A stretch of 64,000 bases of DNA from Acetobacteraceae bacterium B3987 (GTDB lineage: Bacteria > Pseudomonadota > Alphaproteobacteria > Acetobacterales > Acetobacteraceae): NCBI GenBank assembly GCA_026537415.1, contig JAFNMF010000029.1:62001-126000 (forward strand), read 5' to 3'. The position numbers and the translations under genes were made by a program. Positions within the stretch are counted from its first letter, which is position 1, and every line of letters starts with the position of its first letter. The notes under the pieces are model-generated. The model did not search any database and was not told the origin of the DNA. It saw only the letters and a program-made list of their open reading frames with translations. Shown here piece after piece: positions 41,603 to 51,415 of the stretch.

Positions 41603-41902
41603 ATGAGACCGGAGGCTGTAACAGAGCCCGTCTTCTTCTGGAGTGGATTGCTGGTCGGGGCCGTGTGGGCCGTTCTTCTGTGGATGCAGCTCCCAGGTCA
41701 AACTCCTCGCCCTGAAAAGCTGAGCCGTTCAACAGCTATAGCCGGCCTCGTTCTGTCCGGTGGATTAGCATGGATGCTGTGGGCCCATGTCTTCGGCGTC
41801 ATCCCGGCTTTCTTTTGCCTTGGGGGGTGGAGCATGGCTCTGCTGTGCATCGTCCCTATCCTTTGGGCCGTGCTGGTGTCCGGTCATTCCCATATATCCT
41901 GA
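41603..41902 (+). CDS. Small membrane protein paired with PepSY protein
   Basis: A 99-residue product with three hydrophobic spans: FFWSGLLVGAVWAVLLWMQL, TAIAGLVLSGGLAWMLWAHVFGVIPAFFCLGG and LLCIVPILWAVLVSG. GGGGG upstream of ATG 41603 gives ribosome binding. Its stop codon overlaps the start of the PepSY gene, so the two are translationally coupled. Small membrane partners are common beside PepSY-TM proteins in iron-siderophore loci. Exact family not assigned. Confidence 0.72.
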   Translation: MRPEAVTEPVFFWSGLLVGAVWAVLLWMQLPGQTPRPEKLSRSTAIAGLVLSGGLAWMLWAHVFGVIPAFFCLGGWSMALLCIVPILWAVLVSGHSHIS

Positions 41903-43821
41903 TGCGCAACCGCCCAGACAGAACAGGCCAGCCCTCTTCCCCTCCACGCCCTCACTCTCTCACCACGCTCTGGCTGCGATTACTTATAGGCAGTGCTGTG
42001 GCAGCCCTTTTCGTCGTGGCATCGTGCTGGGCGGATAGAAAATTTGCCTGTTTTCAGGCTGTTGGCGTAACGGGGCTTTACCTACTGATAACAGGTGCCT
42101 GCCTCGCAGGAATTACGGGTCTGACCCTGTCTGTCGGCATTGGGGATAGTCCCAAACTCCAGCATCTGGCTATCCGCTACCGCTCCCTGCATGGCTGGAT
42201 TGGTATTTTGACGGGCAGTCTACTTTCCATAAGTTTTCTGGCAGGCACGCTGACCCTGTTTGCAGCACCACTTCAACAATGGAGCCAGCCGTCCCTCCCG
42301 GCACATAGTACCATTCCACTGACGGATATACCCGTCGTACTTGATGAACTGCTTGGAACAGAACACGGTAGAACTGCTGCCCCCTCCGCTGGCCTCCATT
42401 ATAGGCTGATACTCAGGACGCCAGATACTGCCAGCCTCAGCTTCCCTATGGGGCCAGACCTTCCCCTCGGCCTGCCCGCTCCCCACATTCTCGTCAGCCG
42501 GACAGGCCCCCAAGAAACCTCACTTTATCAGCTCACCCCCTCGCCGGTGCCCACATTCATCGGGGGGCTACATCGCCGCCTGGGCCTTCCTCTGCCAGAA
42601 AATCAGGCCATGCCTTTTGTCGGCATCATCTGTTTCCTCTATGGGCTGGCCCTGTTCTCTGGCGTTATTCTGCTTCTACCGGGCATGTGGCGGACACTCA
42701 TGACCGTTCGCCTACAAGGCCATGCTCGCCGCCTCTGGCTTGACCTGCATAGTCTGCTTGGCCTCTGCTCTCTGCCGTTTCATCTCATCATCGCCCTAAC
42801 AACGGCTCTCTTTGCCTTCTCCCCGCTTCTGCATTCCTTTTCCACGGGCATGGGGTCTGATGCCATAACGCATCGGGGTATCCAAACAACACCCCCCATA
42901 TCGCCTCTCCTACCACCAGACAGAGCCCTGATGTACCTCCATGAGATGGCTCCAGAGTTTCATCCCCTCATGCTGGATTATGTCCTCTCTCCCCACGCCA
43001 CAGACAGCCATGCTGAACGCCTCTCTCTCCATGCCCCACTTTACAACGCCAATGGAGACCAGAGCCTGCCCCCGACAGCACAACCTTACCTACTGGCAGA
43101 GGGAACAGACCCTCACAACCCGCTCATCGGTCGCGATCGAGGAGCTGTCCTACTGGACCCTCACACAGGCAGCCTGATCGATAACCAGAATCTTCCCAGC
43201 CAGCAAACACCGGCCCGCCGTACCCTGACATGGTTTCTTGCTCTCCATTTTGGCAGTTTTGGCGGTGAATTCGTTCGCTGGCTTTATGTTGCTCTAGGTC
43301 TGTGTGGAGTTAGTTTTTTCCATACAGCCAATCAACTCTGGCTCAATACCCATCGCCGTAAAAGCCCGGGGCAAACAGCCTCCATCGATACACCAGCTAC
43401 CCTATGGCTCGGCCGTCTAAGCGAAGGAACACTTCTAGGATGCCTATTGGGCATTTGCGGCCTCATAGCCGTCAGCCCCCTCATGACGGACCTGATACCT
43501 GTTACCCATCTTTCCGGCCTCACACCACCGGATATGGAGCGCACCTATCAGTATATCAGCATCTCATATTACGGAATCATGGCGTTGACGCTTATCAGCT
43601 ACTGCCTGTTCCCTCGACAACTCTGCCGAGGGACGACTCTGACTCTAGCGGCCCTCTGCCTTTCCGGGGCAGTCACCATCGTAGCCCTGCGCCACACGGC
43701 ATTACAGTCTTCTCTTTCGGCAGCACTGACCATCGCCTTCAGCATCGCCAGTCTAGCTCTATGGGCAGTGGCCTTACATACATTTCGATTCTGGAAGCGT
43801 GAGGGCCTCGACAGCAGATAA
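41902..43821 (+). CDS. PepSY-associated transmembrane (PiuB-like) protein
   Basis: From ATG 41902, which overlaps the previous stop, the product has 639 residues. Several membrane spans are visible, with the family His motifs RSLHGWIGI, DLHSLLGLCSLPFHLII and ALHFGSFGG. Large periplasmic loops lie between spans. The C-terminus adds four more spans. Such proteins act in ferric-siderophore use, possibly as inner-membrane reductases. A longer in-frame start at 41770 is unlikely. No TonB receptor is in the window. Confidence 0.85.
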   Translation: MRNRPDRTGQPSSPPRPHSLTTLWLRLLIGSAVAALFVVASCWADRKFACFQAVGVTGLYLLITGACLAGITGLTLSVGIGDSPKLQHLAIRYRSLHGWIGILTGSLLSISFLAGTLTLFAAPLQQWSQPSLPAHSTIPLTDIPVVLDELLGTEHGRTAAPSAGLHYRLILRTPDTASLSFPMGPDLPLGLPAPHILVSRTGPQETSLYQLTPSPVPTFIGGLHRRLGLPLPENQAMPFVGIICFLYGLALFSGVILLLPGMWRTLMTVRLQGHARRLWLDLHSLLGLCSLPFHLIIALTTALFAFSPLLHSFSTGMGSDAITHRGIQTTPPISPLLPPDRALMYLHEMAPEFHPLMLDYVLSPHATDSHAERLSLHAPLYNANGDQSLPPTAQPYLLAEGTDPHNPLIGRDRGAVLLDPHTGSLIDNQNLPSQQTPARRTLTWFLALHFGSFGGEFVRWLYVALGLCGVSFFHTANQLWLNTHRRKSPGQTASIDTPATLWLGRLSEGTLLGCLLGICGLIAVSPLMTDLIPVTHLSGLTPPDMERTYQYISISYYGIMALTLISYCLFPRQLCRGTTLTLAALCLSGAVTIVALRHTALQSSLSAALTIAFSIASLALWAVALHTFRFWKREGLDSR

Positions 43822-43867
43822 AACCTGCCGACAAGGCCACCCGTTCCAGTATCCCTTACTCTCCAGA

Positions 43868-44992
43868 TTACTCAGTGCCAGCTCCCGATTTTTCTTCCTC
43901 TTCAGAGGGCACACCAACCCATTCCCTAATCATCGTTTCAGTCAGATAAAGAAGAGTCGGGCCAATAAAGACACCTGCGAACCCAAATGTCGCCAGTCCA
44001 CCAAAGGCTCCCACCATAATGACGATGACAGAAATCCGCACATAGCGGCGAATGATGAGCGGCTGAAGAAAATTATCCCCAGCTACCGCCACCAAAGCAA
44101 ACAGAAGCATGATGACAGCGTGCGTCAAAGGTGCCGTGAAATACAACCACACAGTACTAAGCAGCAATACCCACGCACCACCAAACTGTAGCACGCAGGA
44201 AATGAACATGACGGCGGCTATAACGCTCCCCATCGGCATACCGGCGGCCATCAGCCCAACCCAACCGAACAGCGATTCAATAATGGCCGTAAGCGTAACA
44301 CCCAGTGCGACACCCCGTGTCGTGATTTCAGCCTGTTTTAGAAAGGAACGCCCTCTCTCACCTCCCAGCTGACCACCGATCTTCTTCAGAAGGACAATGA
44401 TACCCTCTGCACGGCTCAGAAGAAGCACCATGACAACCAATGTCAGGGCGAACTCCAACAAAAGAGACCCAAAACTGCCGGCTGAAGACAAAAGGACATG
44501 CAGTATCTTCTCCGGCGGAGGAATAACATGTTGCAACAGACTTGGTAGGCTATTATCCCGCAAATGATCCCAGAACGGAATAATCCTGCCCCCTACGTAA
44601 GGGATACGCTCTACCCACACCGGGGCTGCTGGGAGCCGTAGGGACGGCAAGATCGTAATGAAATGCGATACGGCATCCACATGCTGTGCGAAAATGACGA
44701 TCACCAACACAGCGGGAAGGAAGAAAATAATCATGGCCGCCAGAATGGTGAAAAACACAGCGGCGGACCTACTGCCAAAGCACACAGCCTGCAAACGCAG
44801 AACCAACGGCCAGAGCGTAACAGAAATCGTAGCACCCCAGATGATCGGGGGTAAGAAAGGATGAATGATCCATACTGCCGCCAAAAGCAGTAGCCCCACA
44901 GCTAAAGCCGTAAGGACCGGCCTCACCGGGCTAACAGCAGCCCTTGTCGTAGCCTCAGCTGAAGCAAACAAATTCCTGAAACGTGTTATCAT
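43868..44992 (-). CDS. AI-2E family transporter
   Basis: From ATG 44992 the product has 374 residues and about eight membrane spans. Family features are VWIIHPFLPPIIWGATISVTLWPLVLRL near the start, GVALGVTLTAIIESLFGWVGLMAAGMP, and the end AVAGDNFLQPLIIRRYVRISVIVIMVGAFGGLATFGFAGVFIGPTLLYL. The family was named for autoinducer-2 export, but many members do other things, for example Na+/H+ exchange. It converges on the PepSY gene. Confidence 0.88.
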   Translation of the reverse strand: MITRFRNLFASAEATTRAAVSPVRPVLTALAVGLLLLAAVWIIHPFLPPIIWGATISVTLWPLVLRLQAVCFGSRSAAVFFTILAAMIIFFLPAVLVIVIFAQHVDAVSHFITILPSLRLPAAPVWVERIPYVGGRIIPFWDHLRDNSLPSLLQHVIPPPEKILHVLLSSAGSFGSLLLEFALTLVVMVLLLSRAEGIIVLLKKIGGQLGGERGRSFLKQAEITTRGVALGVTLTAIIESLFGWVGLMAAGMPMGSVIAAVMFISCVLQFGGAWVLLLSTVWLYFTAPLTHAVIMLLFALVAVAGDNFLQPLIIRRYVRISVIVIMVGAFGGLATFGFAGVFIGPTLLYLTETMIREWVGVPSEEEEKSGAGTE

Positions 44993-45129
44993 GACCTGTC
45001 CTGAACAAGAGTGCTGCCTATTGGCTCCCTTACGGGAGAGACAGCCGAAATTCACATAAAAAATCTTCAAAAACCACAAAAAGTCTCTCCATAATCTGCC
45101 GGTGTCTCAGCATAAAAGAAGATATGAAA

Positions 45130-45146
45130 TATTCGACAGCCGAATA
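45130..45146. repeat. Inverted repeat TATTCG-N5-CGAATA
   Basis: Perfect 6-bp arms lie in the 232-base gap between the AI-2E gene and the small ORF at 45225. It may be an operator for either gene. Nothing else is seen in this gap. Confidence 0.35.
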
Positions 45147-45224
45147 GGATAATTCCGATCTTTTCATTCATACCTCGTGACCTTCATATCCAAAGACTGC
45201 TAAAAGCTTACAGGAGATGCCAGC

Positions 45225-45440
45225 ATGGTACCCCATCCGGCATTGCCACTTCATTCCATGGAAGGATTTACCTGCATGCCTCAGACAGATAACAACATCG
45301 CCCGCAGCATGACCCGCGAGGACCTGATCTTCGCTCTGGTGCAGGACGTGGTTCGCATTGAAGGCCCGAATACCAAGATCGATCGCGCCTACCTGCTTAA
45401 ACTTGTGGCAGAAATTGCCCGCTCTGTTGACGGCAAGTAA
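45225..45440 (+). CDS. Small protein of unknown function
   Basis: AGGAG eight bases before ATG 45225 supports a 71-residue product; internal starts at 45258 and 45276 are possible. The C-terminal 45 residues look like a compact helical domain (IARSMTREDLIFALVQDVVRIEGPNTKIDRAYLLKLVAEIARSV). No signal peptide or membrane span is present in the core. It is followed by a strong terminator. Family unknown to me. Confidence 0.7.
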   Translation: MVPHPALPLHSMEGFTCMPQTDNNIARSMTREDLIFALVQDVVRIEGPNTKIDRAYLLKLVAEIARSVDGK

Positions 45441-45463
45441 AATCAACCCGCAAAGGCGGTATA

Positions 45464-45498
45464 ATAAAGGCCAGAGTGATCGTCGCTCTGGCCTTTAT
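45464..45498. terminator. Bidirectional rho-independent terminator
   Basis: A 13-bp perfect stem (45464-45476 with 45486-45498) closes a 9-base loop, between the + gene at 45225 and the convergent - gene at 45511. Confidence 0.85.
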
Positions 45499-45510
45499 CA
45501 TGCCTAAAAT

Positions 45511-47955
45511 TTAGGACGCATCATCAGGCGAAGCCGTCAGTGTCACCCGCGGTACCGTGAGGCTGATTCCCTCCTGACTGAACTTGTTCAGCAGCTCAGA
45601 GACAACCGCCGTACGGGCAGCATCGCTGTTGGTGCTGCGAGATATATAGACCGCCAGTGTCGCTGCCACCGTCTCCCCTATACTGTCACCCAACCAGATC
45701 TGCGGTGCTGGGTCACGCAGAACATCCGGTTGGTCGGCGGCAACAAGCATGAAGAGTGCCTTCACTTTCTCCACGTTCACATTCGTCGGTACAGAGAAGA
45801 CAAGCCTCATCTTCAATGGGTTATAGCCTGCGCTATAATTCTGCACATTCGCCGTGATGAACTGAGAATTCGGTACGATCAGCGTTGTTCCATCACTCAA
45901 CCGAATATCGGTTGCACGGACATTCACACGTTGGATCACACCCGTATTACCACCAATGGTAATCTTATCACCTGCCTGTGCTGGCCGCTCAGCAAGCAGG
46001 ATAAGACCAGAAATAAAGTCCTTGACGATGGACTGTAAACCAAAACCGACACCAACAGACAGGGCACTGACAACCCATGTCAGATTTTGGACGGAAATGC
46101 CGATCATAGCCAACAGCTTCAGTCCAGCAGCAATCCACAGCATATAGGTCAGAATGCTGATGATGGATGTCTGCGCTCCATTATCCAATGATGTGACTGG
46201 AAACAGACGTGTCTGCAACCACTGCTGCAAAAAGCGTATAGCGTAATACACACCTACAAGCAGCAGAGCCGCCCCCACTATCGTACGGGGTGAGAACGGC
46301 ACACCAAAGAAAATCCCGCCTCCAAAGATATGCTGCAACTGCCGCCATGTCCCAATAAAAGAGACACCATTCCGCCCCTGCAACAGAGCAATGAACACCA
46401 TGACAAGACTAAGGCCAACCAGTGCCGTTGTAATAACCTCCAGCTGTGCAAGACGGCGGGCACTCAACTCAAGTTCAGTCCACAACCTGCCAAGGCGGCT
46501 CTGGGACGAAAAAAGAAACCGGGAAAAATCCCTCCATGCCTGCATGAGCAACATAACAGCACCAAAGGCATAGAGCAGCGTCAGCACCCAGTCATTCATC
46601 AAAAAGGCAAAAGAAATATACCCGCTTAGAACTGTAACAACCGTTACACCGAGCAGCAGGGCAGACACACCATGCAAAGGTATATGCTGGATCAACACGG
46701 CACCAATATCCTGCCCCGTGCCACTGCCACCCCCGACATCGCCTAGAGCAGCACCATCCTGCTGCTCACGTTTGCTGGAACGACATGTCAGGTACAACAA
46801 AACAGCCGTGGACAGAGCAAAAGCCCCTTCCAACACGGCATCGGTACCCGGGCTAACATCACGACTGACTTCTGCCGTCCGCAACGCACCATAAAACAGA
46901 ATTCCCCCGCCCAGAAGCAGACTGCACGGCAGGCACGTCCTTCCTAGAAGCCAACGCTTGAGCGAAACACCAGCTCCAATAATAAAGCCACACACGGGCA
47001 GAGCCTGTGTCAGGTACTGGCCTTGTGCAACGGGCACTCCCTCACCGCCAAAAGCTACGAGCTGCCAGCCCTGCCAGAGCAATTCCGCCAACAAACCGCA
47101 CAGCACACCCGCCAGCACACTGCCCAATGCCTGCTGGCTACAGAGGCCTCTTCCCCAACTCGCCTGCCCCCGAGCTGAGGTAAGAATACGCACTGCCAGC
47201 TGCCTCAGCCCAAAGCCAAACAGCAGGACCAGACATCCAATACCCAAAACACCAATCAGGACATTCAGTTCAGCCCGGCCTATATCCCGGAAAGTGGCAT
47301 AGCCATCAGACAAAGCACGCCGCCAGAACCCAACACTGAGCGGGGACTCAACATGCCGGGCCAAAGCCCCCTGCTGCACTCTACGGCGCAAATCATCCAG
47401 CTGCCCCTCAAGCTGACGGGTCTGGAGGTCACAAACACGCATACGCACCTGTAGGGCAGCAATCCCCATAGATGTCTTGCGAGCCATGACACGCTGTCGG
47501 GTTATGGACGCATCCTCTCCTTCTTCCGCCTTGTCACCTAGAACCTTCAGCAAAGAACTGATGGAACTATCATAGGCCTGAATCTGTGCCATTCCGCTCG
47601 TCACATGCTGACGAACTGTCATCACCTGCTGCGTGTAGGAATCCAACAGCCGCCCAACCGGCAATCCCTTCAAGGTACCTAACGCAGAGCCGACACTTCG
47701 TAATGTGGCCTGATCCTGATCCAGCTGCGTTCGCAGCGCAGTTGCTACCCCTGCCCAACCAAAATCACCCTCCGGTTGTCCCAGAACAAGAGGTGCCGGT
47801 GTACTACCTGCTGGTACCCCTCCAGAATCCGCCTTCTCAGCTTTTGGGGCAGTATCAGAGGCTGCAAGGCCCTGCACAGGGGCCGCCAACAGGATAGCCA
47901 GCCCTATGCCAGCTCCCACACCAGCCATGATCCGACGCACAGAATAACACTTCAT
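45511..47955 (-). CDS. Large MscS-family mechanosensitive channel with DUF3772 N-terminus
   Basis: The 814-residue protein has a signal peptide (ending PVQGLAASD), a periplasmic helical DUF3772-type domain (about 70-215), then about ten membrane spans. The pore helix and MscS beta domain are clear: SVGVGFGLQSIVKDFISGLILLAERPAQAGDKITIGGNTGVIQRVNVRATDIRLSDGTTLIVPNSQFI. A C-terminal cytoplasmic cage follows. It should open under membrane tension during hypo-osmotic shock, useful in sugar-rich habitats. Confidence 0.92.
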   Translation of the reverse strand: MKCYSVRRIMAGVGAGIGLAILLAAPVQGLAASDTAPKAEKADSGGVPAGSTPAPLVLGQPEGDFGWAGVATALRTQLDQDQATLRSVGSALGTLKGLPVGRLLDSYTQQVMTVRQHVTSGMAQIQAYDSSISSLLKVLGDKAEEGEDASITRQRVMARKTSMGIAALQVRMRVCDLQTRQLEGQLDDLRRRVQQGALARHVESPLSVGFWRRALSDGYATFRDIGRAELNVLIGVLGIGCLVLLFGFGLRQLAVRILTSARGQASWGRGLCSQQALGSVLAGVLCGLLAELLWQGWQLVAFGGEGVPVAQGQYLTQALPVCGFIIGAGVSLKRWLLGRTCLPCSLLLGGGILFYGALRTAEVSRDVSPGTDAVLEGAFALSTAVLLYLTCRSSKREQQDGAALGDVGGGSGTGQDIGAVLIQHIPLHGVSALLLGVTVVTVLSGYISFAFLMNDWVLTLLYAFGAVMLLMQAWRDFSRFLFSSQSRLGRLWTELELSARRLAQLEVITTALVGLSLVMVFIALLQGRNGVSFIGTWRQLQHIFGGGIFFGVPFSPRTIVGAALLLVGVYYAIRFLQQWLQTRLFPVTSLDNGAQTSIISILTYMLWIAAGLKLLAMIGISVQNLTWVVSALSVGVGFGLQSIVKDFISGLILLAERPAQAGDKITIGGNTGVIQRVNVRATDIRLSDGTTLIVPNSQFITANVQNYSAGYNPLKMRLVFSVPTNVNVEKVKALFMLVAADQPDVLRDPAPQIWLGDSIGETVAATLAVYISRSTNSDAARTAVVSELLNKFSQEGISLTVPRVTLTASPDDAS

Positions 47956-48036
47956 AAAACCTACTTAGTTCCAATAACTGGATATTTATCTGCCGGGTTA
48001 CGTAAACACGAGAATATGGTGGAGTTATGTTACCTT

Positions 48037-49200
48037 TCAAGGCCGGTCCGTCAGCTTCCGTCCCATCTCAATCCCCATCCGTATAACAGCAGCAACATTC
48101 TCCGATGTTCGGCGAATATTTTCACGAGCCTGCGCCAGAACATCCGGCAACGCTTCAGGACGGGGCACAGTATCAAAAAATGCCCCTATCCCGACCTGAT
48201 GCATCTTGTCCACACCTACCCCTGTAGAGCCAACGATGGCGATGACTGGCAGCCCATGAGCTTTAGCAACTTGGGCAACACCCATAGGAGCCTTACCCTG
48301 TGCGCTCTGCCCATCCATTCGACCCTCCCCGGTAATGACGAGGTCTACATCCCTAAAACGGGTATCCAACCGGAGCTGATCTGACACAATCTCCACACCG
48401 GGTCGCAACCGAGCATCCGCAAAAGCCAGAAGACCAGCACCCAGCCCGCCTGCCGCACCAGCACCGGGCACCGCCGCCACATCCTTTCCGCACCGCTTCA
48501 ACAGAATACGGGCATAATGCGCCAGTGCTTCATCCAAACAGGTCACATCCGCTGGACTGGCCCCTTTCTGGGGACCAAAAACATAAGAAGCACCCTGTGG
48601 CCCCGTCAAAGGACTAATTACGTCACAGGCACCTTCCAACGTCACGCCAGACAACCGCTTATCTATGCTAGAGAGGTCCACATCTGCCAAACGGGCCAAG
48701 GCAGCACCGCCGGGTGGCAACTCCTGACCATTCTGGTCTAGAAACCGTGCCCCCAAGGCTTGAGCAAAGCCCGCCCCCCCATCATTGGTCGCACTGCCAC
48801 CCAAACCAAGAATGATATGCGTGCAGCCTCTATCCAGAGCGGCACGGACAAGCTCTCCAACGCCATATGTCGTTGTTCGTAACGGATTGTACTCTTCGGG
48901 CTTCAGCAATGGGAGACCAGCCGCAGCCGCCATCTCGATAATGGCCGTCTTCCCATTGCCACTAATCCCGAAAAAGGCTGGAACCGGTGTCCCCAAAGGC
49001 CCCGTAACGGAACAATGTACAAGCTCGCCATCCGTACCTTGTACGAGAGCCTCCACAGTGCCTTCCCCGCCATCAGCCATAGGCAGACAGAGATAGTCAG
49101 CTTCGGGGAACACACGGGAAAAACCCGCTTTTATCTCTTCAGCCACATCCAGCGGGGCCAGACTCCCTTTGAAAGAGTCACAGACAATAGCAATTTTCAT
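48037..49200 (-). CDS. Glycerate kinase
   Basis: The 387-residue protein matches the GlxK/GarK family: IVCDSFKGSLAPLDVAEEIKAGF, MADGGEGTVEALV, LGLGGSATNDGGAGFAQALGARF, FGPQKGAS and LVITGEGRMDGQSAQGKAPMGVA. It phosphorylates D-glycerate with ATP, feeding glycolysis. QueH follows upstream (start side) with a 43-base gap on the same strand. Which glycerate carbon is phosphorylated cannot be told by eye. Confidence 0.93.
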   Translation of the reverse strand: MKIAIVCDSFKGSLAPLDVAEEIKAGFSRVFPEADYLCLPMADGGEGTVEALVQGTDGELVHCSVTGPLGTPVPAFFGISGNGKTAIIEMAAAAGLPLLKPEEYNPLRTTTYGVGELVRAALDRGCTHIILGLGGSATNDGGAGFAQALGARFLDQNGQELPPGGAALARLADVDLSSIDKRLSGVTLEGACDVISPLTGPQGASYVFGPQKGASPADVTCLDEALAHYARILLKRCGKDVAAVPGAGAAGGLGAGLLAFADARLRPGVEIVSDQLRLDTRFRDVDLVITGEGRMDGQSAQGKAPMGVAQVAKAHGLPVIAIVGSTGVGVDKMHQVGIGAFFDTVPRPEALPDVLAQARENIRRTSENVAAVIRMGIEMGRKLTDRP

Positions 49201-49243
49201 GCTGTCCTCCTCCCGGCAGGATGCGCTGCGGGCAAGAAAACGT

Positions 49244-50035
49244 CTAGTCTTCCTCGCCGTAAAACTCCTCGCCTAGCACAATGGCTGGTCGCCCTTTGGA
49301 GCGGCGAAAGTTGTTCGTATCCCGCAAGGAATAGGCACAACCACAATATTCCTGCTTATAGAACCGTTCACGCTTGCTGATTTCAATCATACGGGCAGAG
49401 CCGCCGCCCTTGCGCCAGTTGAAGTCCCAGTAAGCCAGCCCTTCATAAGGGGCGACAGCACGGGCCCCGCAATCATTAATCTGGGCCATGTTCTTCCAAC
49501 GAGAAATACCCAGAGAGCTGGTCATGACGGGAAAGCCATGCTCATGCGCATACAGGGCCGTACGCTCAAAGCGCATATCAAAGCACATCGTGCAGCGTAT
49601 GCCCCGTTCTGGCTCCCACTCCATGCCCTTCGCCCGTGCGAACCAATCATCCTTATCATAATCAGCATCCACAAAAGGAATATTGTTCGCTTCAGCAAAA
49701 CGGACATTCTCTTCCTTACGCAGAAGATATTCCCGCTCTGGATGAATGTTCGGATTGTAGAAAAAAATGGTGTAGTCGATGCCAGATTCCGTCATCGCTT
49801 CCATCACCTCACCAGAGCAAGGGGCACAGCAGGAATGGAGCAAAACCTTCTTCTGCCCCCCCGGTGGTTCAAGAAACGCTCTGCCAGAGGGAGTCAGCTG
49901 CGCTGCCTTGCGGCGTTTCTTACGGGCTGCATAGCCCCGCTCCCTGCCAGAAGACTCCTCCGCTACAGGGCGTTGCGCCTCATCACAGGCCGAATCATGA
50001 AGGGCTCCCTGCTGGTCTGTCCGCTCATGGCTCAT
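49244..50035 (-). CDS. queH: Epoxyqueuosine reductase QueH
   Basis: AGAGG nine bases before ATG 50035 favours this start (263 residues) over 50101. After a basic N-terminal tail of about 60 residues comes [17 protein letters not shown], then [44 protein letters not shown] and [16 protein letters not shown]. These Cys-rich motifs bind the iron-sulfur centre and metal of QueH, which does the last step of queuosine synthesis on tRNA. The basic N-terminal extension is unusual and may be lineage-specific. Confidence 0.93.
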   Translation of the reverse strand: MSHERTDQQGALHDSACDEAQRPVAEESSGRERGYAARKKRRKAAQLTPSGRAFLEPPGGQKKVLLHSCCAPCSGEVMEAMTESGIDYTIFFYNPNIHPEREYLLRKEENVRFAEANNIPFVDADYDKDDWFARAKGMEWEPERGIRCTMCFDMRFERTALYAHEHGFPVMTSSLGISRWKNMAQINDCGARAVAPYEGLAYWDFNWRKGGGSARMIEISKRERFYKQEYCGCAYSLRDTNNFRRSKGRPAIVLGEEFYGEED

Positions 50036-50160
50036 TAGTGGTTTCCTCTGTCCGATCATCAGCGCAAAACCGACACTCCGGTCGGAATATCTGCCCGCCA
50101 TACAGGGGAGATGAAGGCCTGTCGAGCAGAAGTACCATCCTAATTATCTCTCACACCGCA

Positions 50161-51342
50161 TTAGAGCGTTTTCACCAGATATCTCAACCAGCACCACCCA
50201 CAAATGGCGGCAATGAGAGACCCTGTGAGAATACCAATCTTACTGGACACCAACAGAATAGAAGCAGGAAAGGCTAGTGACGCCATAAAAAGGCTAACCG
50301 TAAAACCCAGCCCACAGAGCAGACAGAGACCAAACAGCATCTGCCATGATGTCCCTACGGGAAGAACAGCCAGACGACACCGTATAGCAAGCCACGTCAT
50401 GCCGAATATGCCGCTTGTCTTGCCAAGCACCAACCCGGCAGCAACGGCATAAATCAAACGCTGATTAAAGGCCGTAGTAGGGACATCAATCAGCGGTATT
50501 CCTACCGTGACAAAACCGAATAACGGAAGAATCAGCCATGTAACCCATGATGAAATGCCCTGTTCCACACGGTCCAACGGCGAAAGACCCGTTGAGTCGC
50601 CTTTCGAGCAAACTGTCGGCAAGCAAAGTCCAACCGCAACCCCTGCTAATGTGGGATGCAGCCCTGCCCCCATCATGCAACCCCACAGCAGACATCCTCC
50701 AACACCATAAAGCCAAAGACACTCTACTCCCCACCATCCGGCAAGTGCCATAGCCCCCATAAGCACAAAACTGCACAGAAGAGGCATGACATGCAGAGGC
50801 CCACCATAGAAAAGAGCGATGATAAGGATTCCCAGCACATCATCAAAAATGGCCAGAGCCATCAGCCAGACTCTTCCCCCTTCCGACACACGCCGCCCCA
50901 ATGCCAGAATGACCGGCAATGTGAAGGCCGCATCAGTCGCAACAGGAATGGCCCACCCAGCCCGCAAAGCGGGATCAGGTGCGGCAATCAGCGTATAAAG
51001 GCAGGCAGGAACAACCACACCTCCTAGAGCCGAAAGACAGGGAAGAAGGGCCTGCCGGAAACTTGCAAGATGCCCTGCAATTAATTCCTTTTTCAGTTCA
51101 AGCGTGATGCCGAGAAAAAACAGCGTCATCGGACCAATGGTGACCATCTCTGCAAAACTAGGCAAGCTGATCTCGGGCATACCGGCTACCAAAGCATACC
51201 TTCCCAAAGGGTGTTCCAGCAGCGCATACAAAGAACGCCACGGCGAATTAGCCACAACAAAACCAATAATCGCCATGAACAGAAGGAGACAGGGGCCAGC
51301 TATTTCCGGAGATAAAAGTCCGTTCCTACTTTTTATCGTCAT
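50161..51342 (-). CDS. nhaA: Na+/H+ antiporter NhaA
   Basis: The 393-residue protein has about twelve spans. Key motifs are TLFFLGITLELKKELIAGHL, VATDAAFTLPVILALGRRV with the transport Asp, and AIFDDVLGILIIALFYGG with the paired Asp. The C-terminal GLGFTVSLFMASLAF follows. It exports Na+ in exchange for protons. The usual second motif reads AIFDDV rather than AIIDDL. It stands alone; 125 bases separate it from queH. Confidence 0.93.
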   Translation of the reverse strand: MTIKSRNGLLSPEIAGPCLLLFMAIIGFVVANSPWRSLYALLEHPLGRYALVAGMPEISLPSFAEMVTIGPMTLFFLGITLELKKELIAGHLASFRQALLPCLSALGGVVVPACLYTLIAAPDPALRAGWAIPVATDAAFTLPVILALGRRVSEGGRVWLMALAIFDDVLGILIIALFYGGPLHVMPLLCSFVLMGAMALAGWWGVECLWLYGVGGCLLWGCMMGAGLHPTLAGVAVGLCLPTVCSKGDSTGLSPLDRVEQGISSWVTWLILPLFGFVTVGIPLIDVPTTAFNQRLIYAVAAGLVLGKTSGIFGMTWLAIRCRLAVLPVGTSWQMLFGLCLLCGLGFTVSLFMASLAFPASILLVSSKIGILTGSLIAAICGWCWLRYLVKTL

Positions 51343-51415
51343 CCTTATCCCGTTCTCCGACTATCCACACCATGTCCCCGCAAGGCGGCAAAAGCCCCCA
51401 CAACCGGACGGACCG

